Of a stretch of DNA of 34,221 nt, positions 8,170-17,859 are shown piece after piece; position 1 is the stretch's first letter, and each line of letters opens with the position of its first letter. A program made the position numbers and the translations under genes. The stretch lies in NCBI RefSeq assembly GCF_011881725.1, contig NZ_JAATUR010000045.1:1-34221 (forward strand), in the 5' to 3' direction. Source of the DNA: Escherichia coli. Lineage in GTDB: Bacteria > Pseudomonadota > Gammaproteobacteria > Enterobacterales > Enterobacteriaceae. Below the pieces are notes generated by a model. That model did no database searches and was not told the origin of the DNA. It worked only from the letters and a program-made list of their open reading frames with translations.

Positions 8170-8199
8170 TGCCGGAGGAGGTTGTAACATCCTCCGGCA
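8170..8199. terminator. Hairpin between convergent rutR and putA
   Basis: A 10-bp perfect stem (tgccggagga at 8170-8179 with tcctccggca at 8190-8199) lies 4 bases past rutR and just beyond the putA stop. No long T-run follows on either side, so its efficiency is uncertain, but position and symmetry suggest a shared bidirectional 3' end. Confidence 0.6.
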
Positions 8200-8205
8200 A
8201 CCGGC

Positions 8206-11200
8206 TTAACCGATTGTCATTAAACTGGCGTTACCGCCAGCAGCAGCGGTATTCACACTCAGCGAACGTTCGATATACAGCCGTTCCAGAAGGATATTGC
8301 TTTCGCCACGGGCAAAACCCTGCACCGAAACAATTGCACCATCCCGCGCGGCAACCGCTTCACATAATGCGCGAAGCTGATCCGAATCACCGTGGAAGAT
8401 CACCGCATCAAACGGTTGAGCGGTAATATTTTCCGCTTTCGCCAGTTGAATACGTTCGCTGACTGCCGATGGCAATGCTTTCACTAACTGACGATGCAGC
8501 GCGTCATCCGGCCACAGCACCTGGCTGCCCACTGCCAGCACGGCGGCGAGTTGGGTTAGCGCATCCTGTTCATCATCGGCAAGACACAACACGCGCTCAC
8601 GCGGCAGCAACGTCCAGGTATTACGTTCACCCGTTGGCCCCGGCAGCAACCGCTGTGTTCCTGCCTGTGCCAGCTCGCCATATTGTGTACATAGCGCCTG
8701 CAATTCGGTCTGGTTTGCCGCCCATTCCCGTAGTGCATTCAGTGGCTGAATCAATACGGCCTTCAGTTGGGCATCGACAGGGTACTCCGCATCCTGACGT
8801 GCGAGCGTCACCGACAGCGCGTTTTCCGGGCGATTCGCCAGCAGACGGTAGAGATAGAGCGGACCGCCTGCCTTCGGACCAGTGCCGGACAATCCTTCGC
8901 CGCCGAACGGCTGCACCCCAACCACCGCGCCAACCATATTGCGGTTAACATACAAGTTACCGACATGGGCCGAGCCAGTGACCTGGGCGATGGTTTCATC
9001 AATACGTGTATGGACACCGAGCGTCAGGCCATAGCCGGAAGCGTTAATCTGCTCGATCAGTTCCGGTAGTTGATTGCGGTTGTAACGCACTACATGCAGC
9101 ACCGGACCAAAGACCTCTTTTTGCAATTCGGTGAAGTTTTCCAGTTCGATCAGCGTCGGGGCGACAAAGGTGCCGCTTTGCCATTCGGGGGCATCTTCGC
9201 TGTTTTCCCGTACTGCCTGGAACACCGGACGGCCTTTGCTGCGCATGGTCTGAATATGACGCTCAATATTGGCTTTCGCTTCGCTATCAATCACCGGCCC
9301 GATATCAGTGGTCAGGCGACCCGGATTACCCATCCGGCACTCGGCCATTGCGCCGCGGAGCATTTTTAACGTGTGGTCGGCAATTTCATCTTGCAGACAC
9401 AGCACGCGCAGCGCTGAACAACGCTGACCTGCACTGTCGAAGGCCGAGGCCAGTACATCCACGACGACCTGTTCGGTCAGGGCGGAGGAATCGACAATCA
9501 TCGCATTCATGCCGCCGGTTTCCGCAATGAGTGGAATTGGGCGACCCTGAGCGTCCAGGTGGCTGGCGATATTGCGTTGCAGTAACGTGGCGACTTCGGT
9601 TGAACCGGTAAACATCACCCCGCGCACGCGATCATCACCCGTCAGTTGCGCGCCTACGGTTTCACCCTGACCGGGCAACAACTGCACCACGCCTGGCGGT
9701 ACGCCCGCTTCCAGTAAGATGGCGATCCCTTGCGCGGCAATCAGCGGCGTTTGTTCTGCCGGTTTTGCCAGTACGCTGTTACCTGCCGCCAGTGCGGCAG
9801 CTATTTGCCCGGTGAAAATCGCCAGCGGGAAGTTCCACGGACTGATACAGACCACTGGCCCTAATGGACGATGGGTTTCGTTCGCGAAATCATCACGCAC
9901 TTGTCCGGCGTAGTAGTGGAGAAAATCGACCGCTTCACGCACTTCGGCGATGGCGTTACTGAAGGTTTTTCCGGCTTCACGCACCAGAATACCGATCAGT
10001 TGCTGCATCTGGCTTTCCATTAAAACGGCAGCGCGATGTAAAATCGCCGCGCGTTCAGCCGGAGGAGTGGCAAACCAGATTGGCGCGTTATTAACCGCGC
10101 TTTCCAGCGCCTTTTCCACTTCACGCGGTGTGGCTTCACGCACATAGCCCACAATATCTTTCGGTTCCGCCGGGTTGATTACGGGCGACATTTCGCCTGG
10201 CGCAACCGGCTGCTCCAGTATTGGCAAAGCCTGCCATTTTTGCAGTGCGCTGTTGAGCAGGGCAGAGGAGAGCGATGCCAGACGGTGTTCGTTGGCGAGA
10301 TCCAGCCCTGCCGAGTTGTCGCGCCCGTGACCGTAGAGATCGCGCGGCAGGGGAATTTTCGGATGCGGTAATCCTGTTTGCCCTTCTTGCTGTGCCAGTT
10401 TTTCTACGGCAGCGACCGGATCGGCAACCAGTTCATCCAGCGGCAAAGAGGTATCGGCAATACGGTTAACAAACGAGGTGTTGGCACCGTTTTCCAGCAG
10501 GCGACGTACCAGATACGCCAGCAGCGTTTCATGTGTGCCGACCGGAGCATAAATACGACACGGACGGTTAAGTTTACCGTCGGCGACTTTTCCGGTGACC
10601 TGCTCATAGAGTGGCTCTCCCATGCCGTGCAGGCACTGGAACTCATACTGACCCGGATAGTAGTTCTGACCCGCCAGTTGATAAATCGCCGCGAGCGTGT
10701 GGGCGTTGTGCGTCGCAAACTGTGGGTAGATTAAATTCGGTACTGCCAGCAGCTTTTTCGCACACGCGAGATAAGAAACGTCGGTATACACCTTGCGGGT
10801 ATAAACCGGATAGCCTTCAAGGCCATCCATCTGCGCACGCTTGATTTCGCTATCCCAGTACGCGCCTTTCACCAGACGAATCATCAGACGGCGACGACTA
10901 CGGGTCGCCAGATCAATCAGATAATCGATCACCAGCGGGCAGCGTTTTTGATAAGCCTGAATAACAAAACCGATGCCGTTCCAGCCTGCCAGTTCTGGCT
11001 CGAAACAGAGTTTTTCCAGCAGATCGAGAGAGATCTCCAGACGATCCGCCTCTTCGGCGTCGATGTTAATGCCAATATCGTACTGACGCGCCAGCAAGGT
11101 TAATGATTTCAGTCGCGGGTAAAGCTCTTCCATCACCCGGTCGTACTGGGCGCGGCTGTAGCGCGGATGCAGCGCCGACAGCTTGATTGAAATGCCCGGC

Positions 11201-12168
11201 CCTTCATAGATGCCACGACCATTGGAGGCTTTACCAATGGCGTGGATAGCTTGCTGATAGGAAACCATATACGCCTGTGCGTCCGCAGCGGTCAGCGCGG
11301 CCTCACCCAGCATATCGTATGAGTAACGGAAACCTTTCTCTTCCAGCTTACGGGCATTGGCTAACGCTTCCGCGATGGTTTCGCCGGTGACGAACTGCTC
11401 GCCCATCAGACGCATCGCCATATCCACACCTTTGCGGATCAGTGGCTCACCGCTCTTACCGATAATGCGATTCAGCGAACGGGAGAGGCTGGCTTCGTTA
11501 TGGGTAGAAACCAGTTTGCCGGTAAAGAGAAGCCCCCAGGTGGCGGCATTAACAAACAGCGACGGGCTACGACCAATATGTGACTGCCAGTTACCGTTGC
11601 TGATTTTGTCGCGAATTAACGCGTCCCGGGTGGCTTTGTCGGGAATACGCAACAACGCTTCCGCCAGACACATCAGCGCCACGCCTTCCTGCGATGACAG
11701 TGAAAACTCCTGTAATAACCCCTGGACCATGCCGGCACGACCACCGGTATTTTTTTGATTACGCAGTTTATCCGCCAGTTGATACGCCAGTTTATGCGCC
11801 TGTTCAGCAACCGGCTGCGGTAAACGCGCTTGTTCCAGCAGCATAGAAACAGCTTCTGTTTCCGGGCGGCGATACGCGGCGGTGATGGCGGCGCGGGAAA
11901 CCGACTGTGGCAAAATTTGCTCGGCAAAGTCGAGGAATGGCTGGTGTGGTTCATCTGCCGGATTCGGCGCTTCATCGCTCTCATTGGCCGCGCCAGAAAG
12001 CAGCGCAGGCAGCTCCGGCAAGGTATCGCTGTTTTCCAGCTGTTCAAGATAAGAAAAAATTGCCTGCTTAATTAACCAGTGCGGTGTGCGATCGATACGT
12101 GTCGCGGCAGACTTAATGCGCTCACGCGTCGCGTCGTCCAGCTTAACCCCCATGGTGGTGGTTCCCAT
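8206..12168 (-). CDS. putA: Bifunctional proline dehydrogenase / P5C dehydrogenase and put repressor PutA
   Basis: A 1320-residue trifunctional protein. Residues 1-47 form a ribbon-helix-helix DNA-binding domain (TTTMGVKLDDATRERIKSAA). The FAD proline dehydrogenase barrel lies at about 260-610, with GISIKLSALHPRYS, RLVKGAYWDSEIK and the QCLHGMGEPLYE segment. The NAD-dependent aldehyde dehydrogenase module lies at about 650-1130, with SPWNFPLAIFTGQ, AETGGMNAMIV (catalytic Glu) and SAGQRCSALRVL (catalytic Cys). A conserved C-terminal domain follows. It oxidises proline to glutamate at the membrane and represses putA and putP without proline. The start at 12168 (AGGAG upstream) gives the exact E. 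coli length; the 22-residue upstream extension runs into the operators. Confidence 0.98.
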   Translation of the reverse strand: MGTTTMGVKLDDATRERIKSAATRIDRTPHWLIKQAIFSYLEQLENSDTLPELPALLSGAANESDEAPNPADEPHQPFLDFAEQILPQSVSRAAITAAYRRPETEAVSMLLEQARLPQPVAEQAHKLAYQLADKLRNQKNTGGRAGMVQGLLQEFSLSSQEGVALMCLAEALLRIPDKATRDALIRDKISNGNWQSHIGRSPSLFVNAATWGLLFTGKLVSTHNEASLSRSLNRIIGKSGEPLIRKGVDMAMRLMGEQFVTGETIAEALANARKLEEKGFRYSYDMLGEAALTAADAQAYMVSYQQAIHAIGKASNGRGIYEGPGISIKLSALHPRYSRAQYDRVMEELYPRLKSLTLLARQYDIGINIDAEEADRLEISLDLLEKLCFEPELAGWNGIGFVIQAYQKRCPLVIDYLIDLATRSRRRLMIRLVKGAYWDSEIKRAQMDGLEGYPVYTRKVYTDVSYLACAKKLLAVPNLIYPQFATHNAHTLAAIYQLAGQNYYPGQYEFQCLHGMGEPLYEQVTGKVADGKLNRPCRIYAPVGTHETLLAYLVRRLLENGANTSFVNRIADTSLPLDELVADPVAAVEKLAQQEGQTGLPHPKIPLPRDLYGHGRDNSAGLDLANEHRLASLSSALLNSALQKWQALPILEQPVAPGEMSPVINPAEPKDIVGYVREATPREVEKALESAVNNAPIWFATPPAERAAILHRAAVLMESQMQQLIGILVREAGKTFSNAIAEVREAVDFLHYYAGQVRDDFANETHRPLGPVVCISPWNFPLAIFTGQIAAALAAGNSVLAKPAEQTPLIAAQGIAILLEAGVPPGVVQLLPGQGETVGAQLTGDDRVRGVMFTGSTEVATLLQRNIASHLDAQGRPIPLIAETGGMNAMIVDSSALTEQVVVDVLASAFDSAGQRCSALRVLCLQDEIADHTLKMLRGAMAECRMGNPGRLTTDIGPVIDSEAKANIERHIQTMRSKGRPVFQAVRENSEDAPEWQSGTFVAPTLIELENFTELQKEVFGPVLHVVRYNRNQLPELIEQINASGYGLTLGVHTRIDETIAQVTGSAHVGNLYVNRNMVGAVVGVQPFGGEGLSGTGPKAGGPLYLYRLLANRPENALSVTLARQDAEYPVDAQLKAVLIQPLNALREWAANQTELQALCTQYGELAQAGTQRLLPGPTGERNTWTLLPRERVLCLADDEQDALTQLAAVLAVGSQVLWPDDALHRQLVKALPSAVSERIQLAKAENITAQPFDAVIFHGDSDQLRALCEAVAARDGAIVSVQGFARGESNILLERLYIERSLSVNTAAAGGNASLMTIG

Positions 12169-12194
12169 GCCATTACTCCTGTTGTTCTGAAAGG

Positions 12195-12402
12195 TGCAAC
12201 TTAACGTTATCCTGAAATATCCATTATGTTGCAACTTTGTGCAACCATGTTAATTGTGACATGCGTAGCAAGCTTAAAAATGAATGAAATGTTAATAAAA
12301 GAAATCGATATGACAGGGATTAAAAAAATAAAGCAGACTTTTTCTCTGCGGCAGTTAACATTTTTGAAAGGTGCAACCGCAAAAAATGTGAGGAAGTGCA
12401 AC
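12195..12402. promoter_or_regulatory. put control region with PutA operators
   Basis: GTTGCA-type hexamers, the known PutA recognition sequence, occur at 12195-12200, 12228-12235 (overlapping in both orientations), 12240-12245, 12372-12377 and 12397-12402. Five clusters match the number described for the E. coli put control region. The full 422-bp interval between putA and putP also holds both promoters; I cannot assign their -10 elements with confidence. Confidence 0.8.
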
Positions 12403-12590
12403 CTGATGAAAAATAGTATCGCTGGGTAATAAAAATTGATGTAAATGATGTGTTAAATCGATTGTGAATAACCAGCACTTCCGGCAGGATACGGTCGCCC
12501 TGGTAAAACATAAACTCTGTTACCCCGTTCCGGTGGCAGATATAACGGCAAGTTTCGACATTGCCGATAATAATTTTTTGGAGACTTTAG

Positions 12591-14099
12591 ATGGCTATTA
12601 GCACACCGATGTTGGTGACATTTTGTGTCTATATTTTTGGCATGATATTGATTGGGTTTATCGCCTGGCGATCAACCAAAAACTTTGACGACTATATTCT
12701 GGGCGGTCGCAGTCTTGGGCCATTCGTGACGGCCTTATCGGCAGGCGCGTCGGACATGAGCGGCTGGTTATTAATGGGGTTGCCGGGTGCAGTCTTTCTT
12801 TCCGGGATTTCGGAAAGCTGGATCGCCATCGGCCTGACGCTAGGTGCATGGATTAACTGGAAGCTGGTGGCCGGGCGGTTACGTGTTCACACCGAATACA
12901 ATAATAATGCTTTAACTCTGCCGGATTATTTTACCGGGCGCTTTGAAGATAAAAGCCGTATTTTGCGCATTATCTCCGCGCTGGTTATTTTGTTGTTCTT
13001 CACTATTTATTGTGCTTCGGGCATTGTGGCTGGCGCACGTCTGTTTGAAAGCACCTTCGGCATGAGCTACGAAACCGCACTTTGGGCGGGCGCGGCGGCG
13101 ACCATCCTTTATACCTTTATTGGCGGTTTCCTTGCGGTGAGCTGGACCGATACCGTACAGGCCAGCCTGATGATTTTTGCTCTGATCCTGACGCCGGTTA
13201 TCGTGATTATTAGCGTCGGCGGGTTTGGCGATTCACTGGAAGTGATTAAACAAAAGAGCATTGAAAACGTTGATATGCTCAAAGGACTGAACTTTGTTGC
13301 CATTATCTCGCTGATGGGCTGGGGACTGGGTTACTTCGGACAGCCGCATATCCTGGCGCGTTTTATGGCGGCGGATTCTCACCATAGTATTGTTCATGCG
13401 CGTCGTATCAGTATGACCTGGATGATCCTCTGCCTGGCAGGGGCAGTGGCTGTCGGCTTCTTTGGTATTGCTTACTTTAATGAGCACCCGGCGGTAGCAG
13501 GCGCGGTAAACCAGAACGCCGAGCGCGTGTTTATCGAACTGGCGCAAATTCTGTTTAACCCGTGGATTGCCGGGATCCTGCTGTCGGCGATTCTGGCGGC
13601 GGTAATGTCAACCTTAAGTTGCCAGTTGCTGGTATGTTCCAGTGCGATTACCGAAGATTTATACAAAGCGTTTCTGCGTAAACATGCCAGCCAGAAAGAG
13701 CTGGTGTGGGTAGGGCGTGTGATGGTGCTGGTAGTCGCGCTGGTGGCGATTGCGCTGGCGGCAAACCCGGAAAACCGCGTGCTGGGCTTAGTGAGCTACG
13801 CGTGGGCAGGCTTTGGTGCGGCGTTTGGTCCGGTGGTGCTATTCTCGGTGATGTGGTCACGCATGACGCGTAACGGTGCGCTGGCGGGGATGATCATCGG
13901 TGCGCTGACGGTTATCGTCTGGAAACAGTTCGGCTGGCTGGGTCTGTACGAAATTATTCCGGGCTTTATCTTTGGCAGCATTGGGATTGTAGTGTTTAGT
14001 TTGCTGGGTAAAGCGCCGTCAGCGGCGATGCAAAAACGCTTTGCCGAGGCCGATGCGCACTATCATTCGGCGCCGCCATCACGGTTGCAGGAAGGGTAA
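12591..14099 (+). CDS. putP: Sodium/proline symporter PutP
   Basis: A 502-residue inner-membrane transporter of the solute:sodium symporter (SSS) family, with about 13 transmembrane helices, importing proline with Na+. GASDMSGWLLMGLPG (about 52-66) carries Asp55 and Ser57, part of the known sodium site. VMSTLSCQLLVCSSAITEDLY includes the Ser/Thr pair of helix 9, and the LGYFGQPHILARFMA loop is also typical. The C-terminal tail is hydrophilic. The ATG has GGAG 9 bases upstream. It diverges from putA and shares the operator region, so proline induces both. Confidence 0.98.
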   Translation: MAISTPMLVTFCVYIFGMILIGFIAWRSTKNFDDYILGGRSLGPFVTALSAGASDMSGWLLMGLPGAVFLSGISESWIAIGLTLGAWINWKLVAGRLRVHTEYNNNALTLPDYFTGRFEDKSRILRIISALVILLFFTIYCASGIVAGARLFESTFGMSYETALWAGAAATILYTFIGGFLAVSWTDTVQASLMIFALILTPVIVIISVGGFGDSLEVIKQKSIENVDMLKGLNFVAIISLMGWGLGYFGQPHILARFMAADSHHSIVHARRISMTWMILCLAGAVAVGFFGIAYFNEHPAVAGAVNQNAERVFIELAQILFNPWIAGILLSAILAAVMSTLSCQLLVCSSAITEDLYKAFLRKHASQKELVWVGRVMVLVVALVAIALAANPENRVLGLVSYAWAGFGAAFGPVVLFSVMWSRMTRNGALAGMIIGALTVIVWKQFGWLGLYEIIPGFIFGSIGIVVFSLLGKAPSAAMQKRFAEADAHYHSAPPSRLQEG

Positions 14100-14144
14100 G
14101 GGAAGGCTATATACCAAAAATCCCACGTCATAATGGGGATCAGG

Positions 14145-14171
14145 CAGAGGGCAATCAGTGATTGCCCTCTG
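14145..14171 (+). terminator. Likely putP terminator
   Basis: An 11-bp stem (cagagggcaat with attgccctctg) and a 5-base loop lie 45 bases past the putP stop, followed by the T-rich TATTTCTCTC. The stem is strong but the tail is interrupted. Confidence 0.65.
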
Positions 14172-14198
14172 TATTTCTCTCAAACTATTTTTACATTC

Positions 14199-14217
14199 CT
14201 TCATCATTATCATTACA
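14199..14217. promoter_or_regulatory. Putative upstream Fur box
   Basis: On the minus strand the bases read TGTAATGATAATGATGAAG, matching the 19-bp Fur consensus at 13 positions with an unbroken TAATGATAAT core. It lies 42 bp upstream of a better box at 14241-14259. Confidence 0.55.
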
Positions 14218-14240
14218 TTTCCGCTTGTGTTTTTCTTCAG

Positions 14241-14259
14241 CGTAATGATAATCGCTATC
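14241..14259. promoter_or_regulatory. Fur box of efeUOB
   Basis: CGTAATGATAATCGCTATC matches the Fur consensus GATAATGATAATCATTATC at 15 of 19 positions and lies 60 bp before efeU. Fur repression of efeUOB in iron-replete cells is established in E. coli. Confidence 0.85.
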
Positions 14260-14318
14260 ACTGTGATTTACTTTTCTTTGCATAGATTGACTCAGAAAAA
14301 CGTTTAAGGGTGGGTGGC

Positions 14319-15149
14319 ATGTTTGTTCCGTTTCTCATTATGTTGCGCGAAGGACTTGAAGCCGCGCTGATTGTCAGCCTGATTGCCAGCTATCTTAAGC
14401 GTACCCAGCGAGGCCGATGGATTGGTGTGATGTGGATTGGCGTGTTGCTCGCCGCTGCGTTGTGCCTGGGCTTGGGCATCTTCATTAATGAAACCACCGG
14501 CGAATTTCCGCAAAAAGAACAGGAACTGTTTGAAGGGATTGTGGCGGTGATCGCCGTGGTGATCCTCACCTGGATGGTTTTCTGGATGCGCAAAGTGTCG
14601 CGCAACGTCAAAGTGCAACTGGAGCAGGCGGTCGATAGCGCATTGCAACGTGGGAATCATCATGGCTGGGCGCTGGTGATGATGGTCTTTTTTGCCGTTG
14701 CAAGGGAAGGGCTGGAGTCAGTCTTTTTCCTGCTGGCGGCATTTCAGCAAGATGTCGGGATCTGGCCGCCGCTCGGCGCATTGCTCGGTCTTGCCACTGC
14801 CGTGGTGCTCGGTTTCCTGCTTTACTGGGGCGGTATTCGCCTCAATCTTGGCGCATTTTTCAAATGGACCAGCCTGTTTATTCTCTTCGTCGCCGCAGGG
14901 CTGGCAGCAGGTGCGATTCGTGCATTTCATGAAGCCGGATTGTGGAACCACTTTCAGGAAATCGCCTTCGATATGAGCGCTGTGCTCTCAACTCACTCGC
15001 TGTTCGGCACGCTGATGGAAGGTATTTTTGGTTATCAGGAAGCCCCGAGCGTCAGCGAAGTGGCCGTCTGGTTTATCTATCTTATCCCGGCGCTGGTGGC
15101 GTTTGCGCTGCCACCACGTGCAGGGGCGACAGCGTCTCGCTCCGCGTAA
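14319..15149 (+). CDS. efeU: Ferrous iron permease EfeU, intact frame
   Basis: A 276-residue inner-membrane protein of the oxidase-dependent Fe2+ transporter (Ftr1/OFeT) family, with about seven transmembrane helices. Both signature REGLE motifs are present, at 10-14 (LREGLEAA) and 129-133 (AREGLESV), each within a helix; in the family they carry the iron-binding carboxylates. Working with EfeO and EfeB it imports Fe2+ at low pH. I chose the ATG at 14319 with the GGTGG-rich stretch upstream; a GTG three codons earlier is possible. The frame is complete, whereas K-12 MG1655 is known to carry a frameshift here. It is first in efeUOB, behind Fur boxes. Confidence 0.96.
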   Translation: MFVPFLIMLREGLEAALIVSLIASYLKRTQRGRWIGVMWIGVLLAAALCLGLGIFINETTGEFPQKEQELFEGIVAVIAVVILTWMVFWMRKVSRNVKVQLEQAVDSALQRGNHHGWALVMMVFFAVAREGLESVFFLLAAFQQDVGIWPPLGALLGLATAVVLGFLLYWGGIRLNLGAFFKWTSLFILFVAAGLAAGAIRAFHEAGLWNHFQEIAFDMSAVLSTHSLFGTLMEGIFGYQEAPSVSEVAVWFIYLIPALVAFALPPRAGATASRSA

Positions 15150-15206
15150 CGAATACGACGCAAACTCTTGCTTAGTTACAACATACTTTAAAGGGATAGT
15201 CTCGTC

Positions 15207-16334
15207 ATGACCATTAACTTCCGCCGTAGCGCACTGCACCTGAGCGTGGCAGCGCTGTTCTCTTCTGCTTTTATGGCTAACGCTGCTGATGTTCCGCAGG
15301 TCAAAGTGACCGTGACGGATAAGCGGTGCGAACCAATGACCATTACGGTTAATGCCGGTAAAACGCAGTTCATCATTCAGAACCACAGCCAGAAGGCGCT
15401 GGAGTGGGAGATCCTCAAAGGCGTGATGGTGGTTGAAGAGCGTGAAAATATCGCCCCTGGTTTTAGCCAGAAAATGACGGCGAATTTACAGCCTGGCGAA
15501 TACGATATGACGTGCGGTCTGCTGACTAATCCGAAAGGGAAGTTGATCGTTAAAGGTGAGGCAACGGCGGATGCGGCACAAAGCGAGGCACTGTTAAGTC
15601 TTGGCGGTGCAATTACCGCATATAAAGCATATGTCATGGCGGAAACCACGCAGCTGGTTACTGACACCAAAGCCTTTACCGACGCTATTAAAGCGGGCGA
15701 TATCGAAAAAGCAAAAGCGCTGTACGCGCCAACACGTCAACATTACGAGCGCATTGAACCGATTGCTGAATTGTTCTCCGATCTGGATGGCAGTATTGAC
15801 GCCCGTGAAGATGATTACGAGCAAAAAGCCGCCGATCCGAAATTCACCGGTTTCCACCGTCTGGAAAAAGCCTTGTTTGGCGACAACACCACCAAAGGAA
15901 TGGATAAGTACGCCGACCAGCTTTATACCGATGTGGTCGATTTGCATAAACGCATCAGTGAACTGGCTTTCCCACCATCAAAAGTGGTCGGCGGCGCAGC
16001 CGGACTAATTGAGGAAGTGGCAGCCAGCAAAATCAGCGGTGAAGAAGATCGCTACAGCCACACCGATCTGTGGGATTTCCAGGCCAACGTTGAAGGCTCG
16101 CAGAAAATTGTTGATCTGCTGCGTCCGCAACTGCAAAAAGCCAATCCGGAACTGTTGGCAAAAGTCGATGCCAATTTCAAAAAGGTCGATACCATTCTGG
16201 CGAAGTACCGTACTAAAGACGGTTTTGAAACCTACGACAAACTGACCGATGCTGACCGTAACGCGCTGAAAGGGCCGATTACTGCACTGGCGGAAGATCT
16301 GGCGCAACTTCGTGGTGTGCTGGGACTGGATTAA
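15207..16334 (+). CDS. efeO: Periplasmic iron-uptake protein EfeO
   Basis: A 375-residue exported protein. Residues 1-26 form a Sec signal peptide ending ANA. An N-terminal cupredoxin-like domain (about 28-117) carries Cys41 and Cys103. The remaining helical M75/imelysin-like domain has the HxxE motif at 217-220 (FHRLEKALFGD), a proposed metal site. It is part of the EfeUOB system and is thought to bind iron or assist its delivery to EfeU. It starts 57 bases after efeU with AAAGGGA upstream, and efeB begins 5 bases after its stop. Confidence 0.97.
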   Translation: MTINFRRSALHLSVAALFSSAFMANAADVPQVKVTVTDKRCEPMTITVNAGKTQFIIQNHSQKALEWEILKGVMVVEERENIAPGFSQKMTANLQPGEYDMTCGLLTNPKGKLIVKGEATADAAQSEALLSLGGAITAYKAYVMAETTQLVTDTKAFTDAIKAGDIEKAKALYAPTRQHYERIEPIAELFSDLDGSIDAREDDYEQKAADPKFTGFHRLEKALFGDNTTKGMDKYADQLYTDVVDLHKRISELAFPPSKVVGGAAGLIEEVAASKISGEEDRYSHTDLWDFQANVEGSQKIVDLLRPQLQKANPELLAKVDANFKKVDTILAKYRTKDGFETYDKLTDADRNALKGPITALAEDLAQLRGVLGLD

Positions 16335-16339
16335 TCGTT

Positions 16340-17611
16340 ATGCAGTATGAAAATGAAAACGGCGTGAATGAACCGTCACGCCGACGTTTACTGAAAGGGA
16401 TTGGCGCGCTGGCGCTGGCGGGAAGTTGTCCGATCGCTCATGCACAAAAACCACAAAGTGCGCCGGGTACGCTTTCACCGGATGCGCGCAATGAAGCGCA
16501 GCCTTTTTATGGCGAGCATCAGGCGGGTATTCTGACACCGCAGCAGGCTGCAATGATGTTGGTAGCGTTTGATGTGCTTGCCAGTAATAAAGCCGATCTT
16601 GAGCGATTGTTTCGCTTGTTGACTCAGCGGTTTGCTTTTCTGACTCAGGGCGGAACGGCACCTGAAACGCCAAATCCGCGCCTGCCGCCACTCGATTCCG
16701 GCATTCTTGGTGGCTACATTGCGCCTGATAACCTCACCATTACACTATCTGTGGGCCACTCGTTGTTTGATGAGCGGTTTGGCCTTGCACCGCAGATGCC
16801 GAAAAAGTTGCAGAAGATGGCGCGTTTCCCTAACGACTCGCTGGATGCAGCGTTATGTCATGGTGATGTGTTGCTCCAGATATGCGCCAACACTCAGGAT
16901 ACGGTGATCCATGCGCTGCGCGATATCATCAAACACACGCCAGATTTACTGAGCGTGCGCTGGAAGCGGGAAGGATTTATTTCCGACCACGCCGCTCGCA
17001 GTAAAGGTAAAGAGACGCCGATTAATTTGCTGGGTTTCAAAGACGGCACTGCTAATCCCGACAGCCAGAATGCGAAGCTGATGCAAAACGTGGTGTGGGT
17101 AACGGCAGATCAGCAGGAGCCTGCGTGGACTATTGGCGGCAGCTACCAGGCCGTGCGCTTGATTCAGTTTCGCGTGGAGTTCTGGGATCGCACGCCACTA
17201 AAAGAGCAGCAGACGATTTTCGGTCGTGACAAACAAACAGGCGCACCGCTGGGAATGCAACACGAGCATGATGTGCCCGATTACGCCAGCGATCCGGAAG
17301 GGAAGGTGATTGCGCTGGATAGCCATATTCGGCTGGCGAATCCCCGCACGCCGGAGAGTGAGTCCAGCCTGATGTTGCGTCGCGGCTACAGTTATTCGTT
17401 GGGTGTCACCAATTCCGGGCAACTGGATATGGGACTACTGTTTGTCTGTTACCAACACGATCTGGAACAGGGGTTCCTGACTGTACAAAAAAGGCTGAAC
17501 GGCGAGGCGCTTGAAGAGTATGTCAAACCCATCGGCGGTGGTTATTTCTTTGCGCTGCCAGGTGTTAAGGATGAGAACGATTACCTGGGAAGGGCGCTGT
17601 TGCGGGGTTAA
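16340..17611 (+). CDS. efeB: Tat-exported haem peroxidase EfeB (DyP type)
   Basis: A 423-residue dye-decolourising peroxidase that acts in the periplasm with EfeU and EfeO. The N-terminus has a twin-arginine signal (SRRRLLKG at 13-20, then a hydrophobic stretch ending AHA at 33-35), so it is exported folded with haem. DyP active-site residues are in place: GFKDG with Asp235, proximal His329 (DSHIRLANPR) and Arg347 (LMLRRGYSY). It is thought to oxidise Fe2+ during uptake; a haem deferrochelatase role has also been claimed. It is last in efeUOB and followed by a BIME. Confidence 0.97.
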   Translation: MQYENENGVNEPSRRRLLKGIGALALAGSCPIAHAQKPQSAPGTLSPDARNEAQPFYGEHQAGILTPQQAAMMLVAFDVLASNKADLERLFRLLTQRFAFLTQGGTAPETPNPRLPPLDSGILGGYIAPDNLTITLSVGHSLFDERFGLAPQMPKKLQKMARFPNDSLDAALCHGDVLLQICANTQDTVIHALRDIIKHTPDLLSVRWKREGFISDHAARSKGKETPINLLGFKDGTANPDSQNAKLMQNVVWVTADQQEPAWTIGGSYQAVRLIQFRVEFWDRTPLKEQQTIFGRDKQTGAPLGMQHEHDVPDYASDPEGKVIALDSHIRLANPRTPESESSLMLRRGYSYSLGVTNSGQLDMGLLFVCYQHDLEQGFLTVQKRLNGEALEEYVKPIGGGYFFALPGVKDENDYLGRALLRG

Positions 17612-17617
17612 TGTTTT

Positions 17618-17786
17618 TAGGCGGATAAGGCGTTCGTGCGCTGATGCCGGATGCGACGCTTGCGCATCTTATCATGCCTACAATCGGTACCGGATCGGTA
17701 GGCTGGATAAGGCGCGTCAGCGCCGCATCCGGCATTTGTGCTCCGGTGCCTGATGTGACGCTTATGCGTCTTCTCATGTCTGGGGG
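17618..17786. repeat. BIME with about four REP units downstream of efeB
   Basis: Alternating REP palindromes are visible: gcggataaggcg (about 17620), atgccggatgcgacgcttgc (about 17644-17682), ggataaggcgcgtcagcgcc with gcatccggca (about 17700-17735), and a degenerate unit ending near 17785. They lie in the 3' region of efeUOB. Apart from this BIME and the Pho box, nothing else is seen between efeB and phoH. Confidence 0.8.
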
Positions 17787-17841
17787 CATGCTCCCTAACC
17801 GTGAGCAGGAGCGCACATAATTCGATCCAAATTGCTCGCCT

Positions 17842-17859
17842 CTGTCATCACACTGTCAT
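17842..17859 (+). promoter_or_regulatory. Pho box of phoH
   Basis: CTGTCATCACACTGTCAT consists of two perfect CTGTCAT repeats with 4 bases between them, the canonical PhoB site. It lies 149 bp before the upstream phoH start and 425 bp before the internal one. PhoB activation of phoH on phosphate starvation is established. Confidence 0.9.

Noticed and set aside
10404..10718. 104-residue ORF and many similar frames within putA
   Set aside because: These are alternative frames of a long, well-identified high-GC gene and have arginine/serine-rich translations typical of shadow frames.
12207..12429. 64-67 residue ORFs in the putA-putP interval
   Set aside because: They lie across the PutA operators on both strands, with no ribosome-binding site or similarity.
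17618..17786. Small RNA gene or attenuator between efeB and phoH
   Set aside because: The strong secondary structure is explained by REP units of a BIME.
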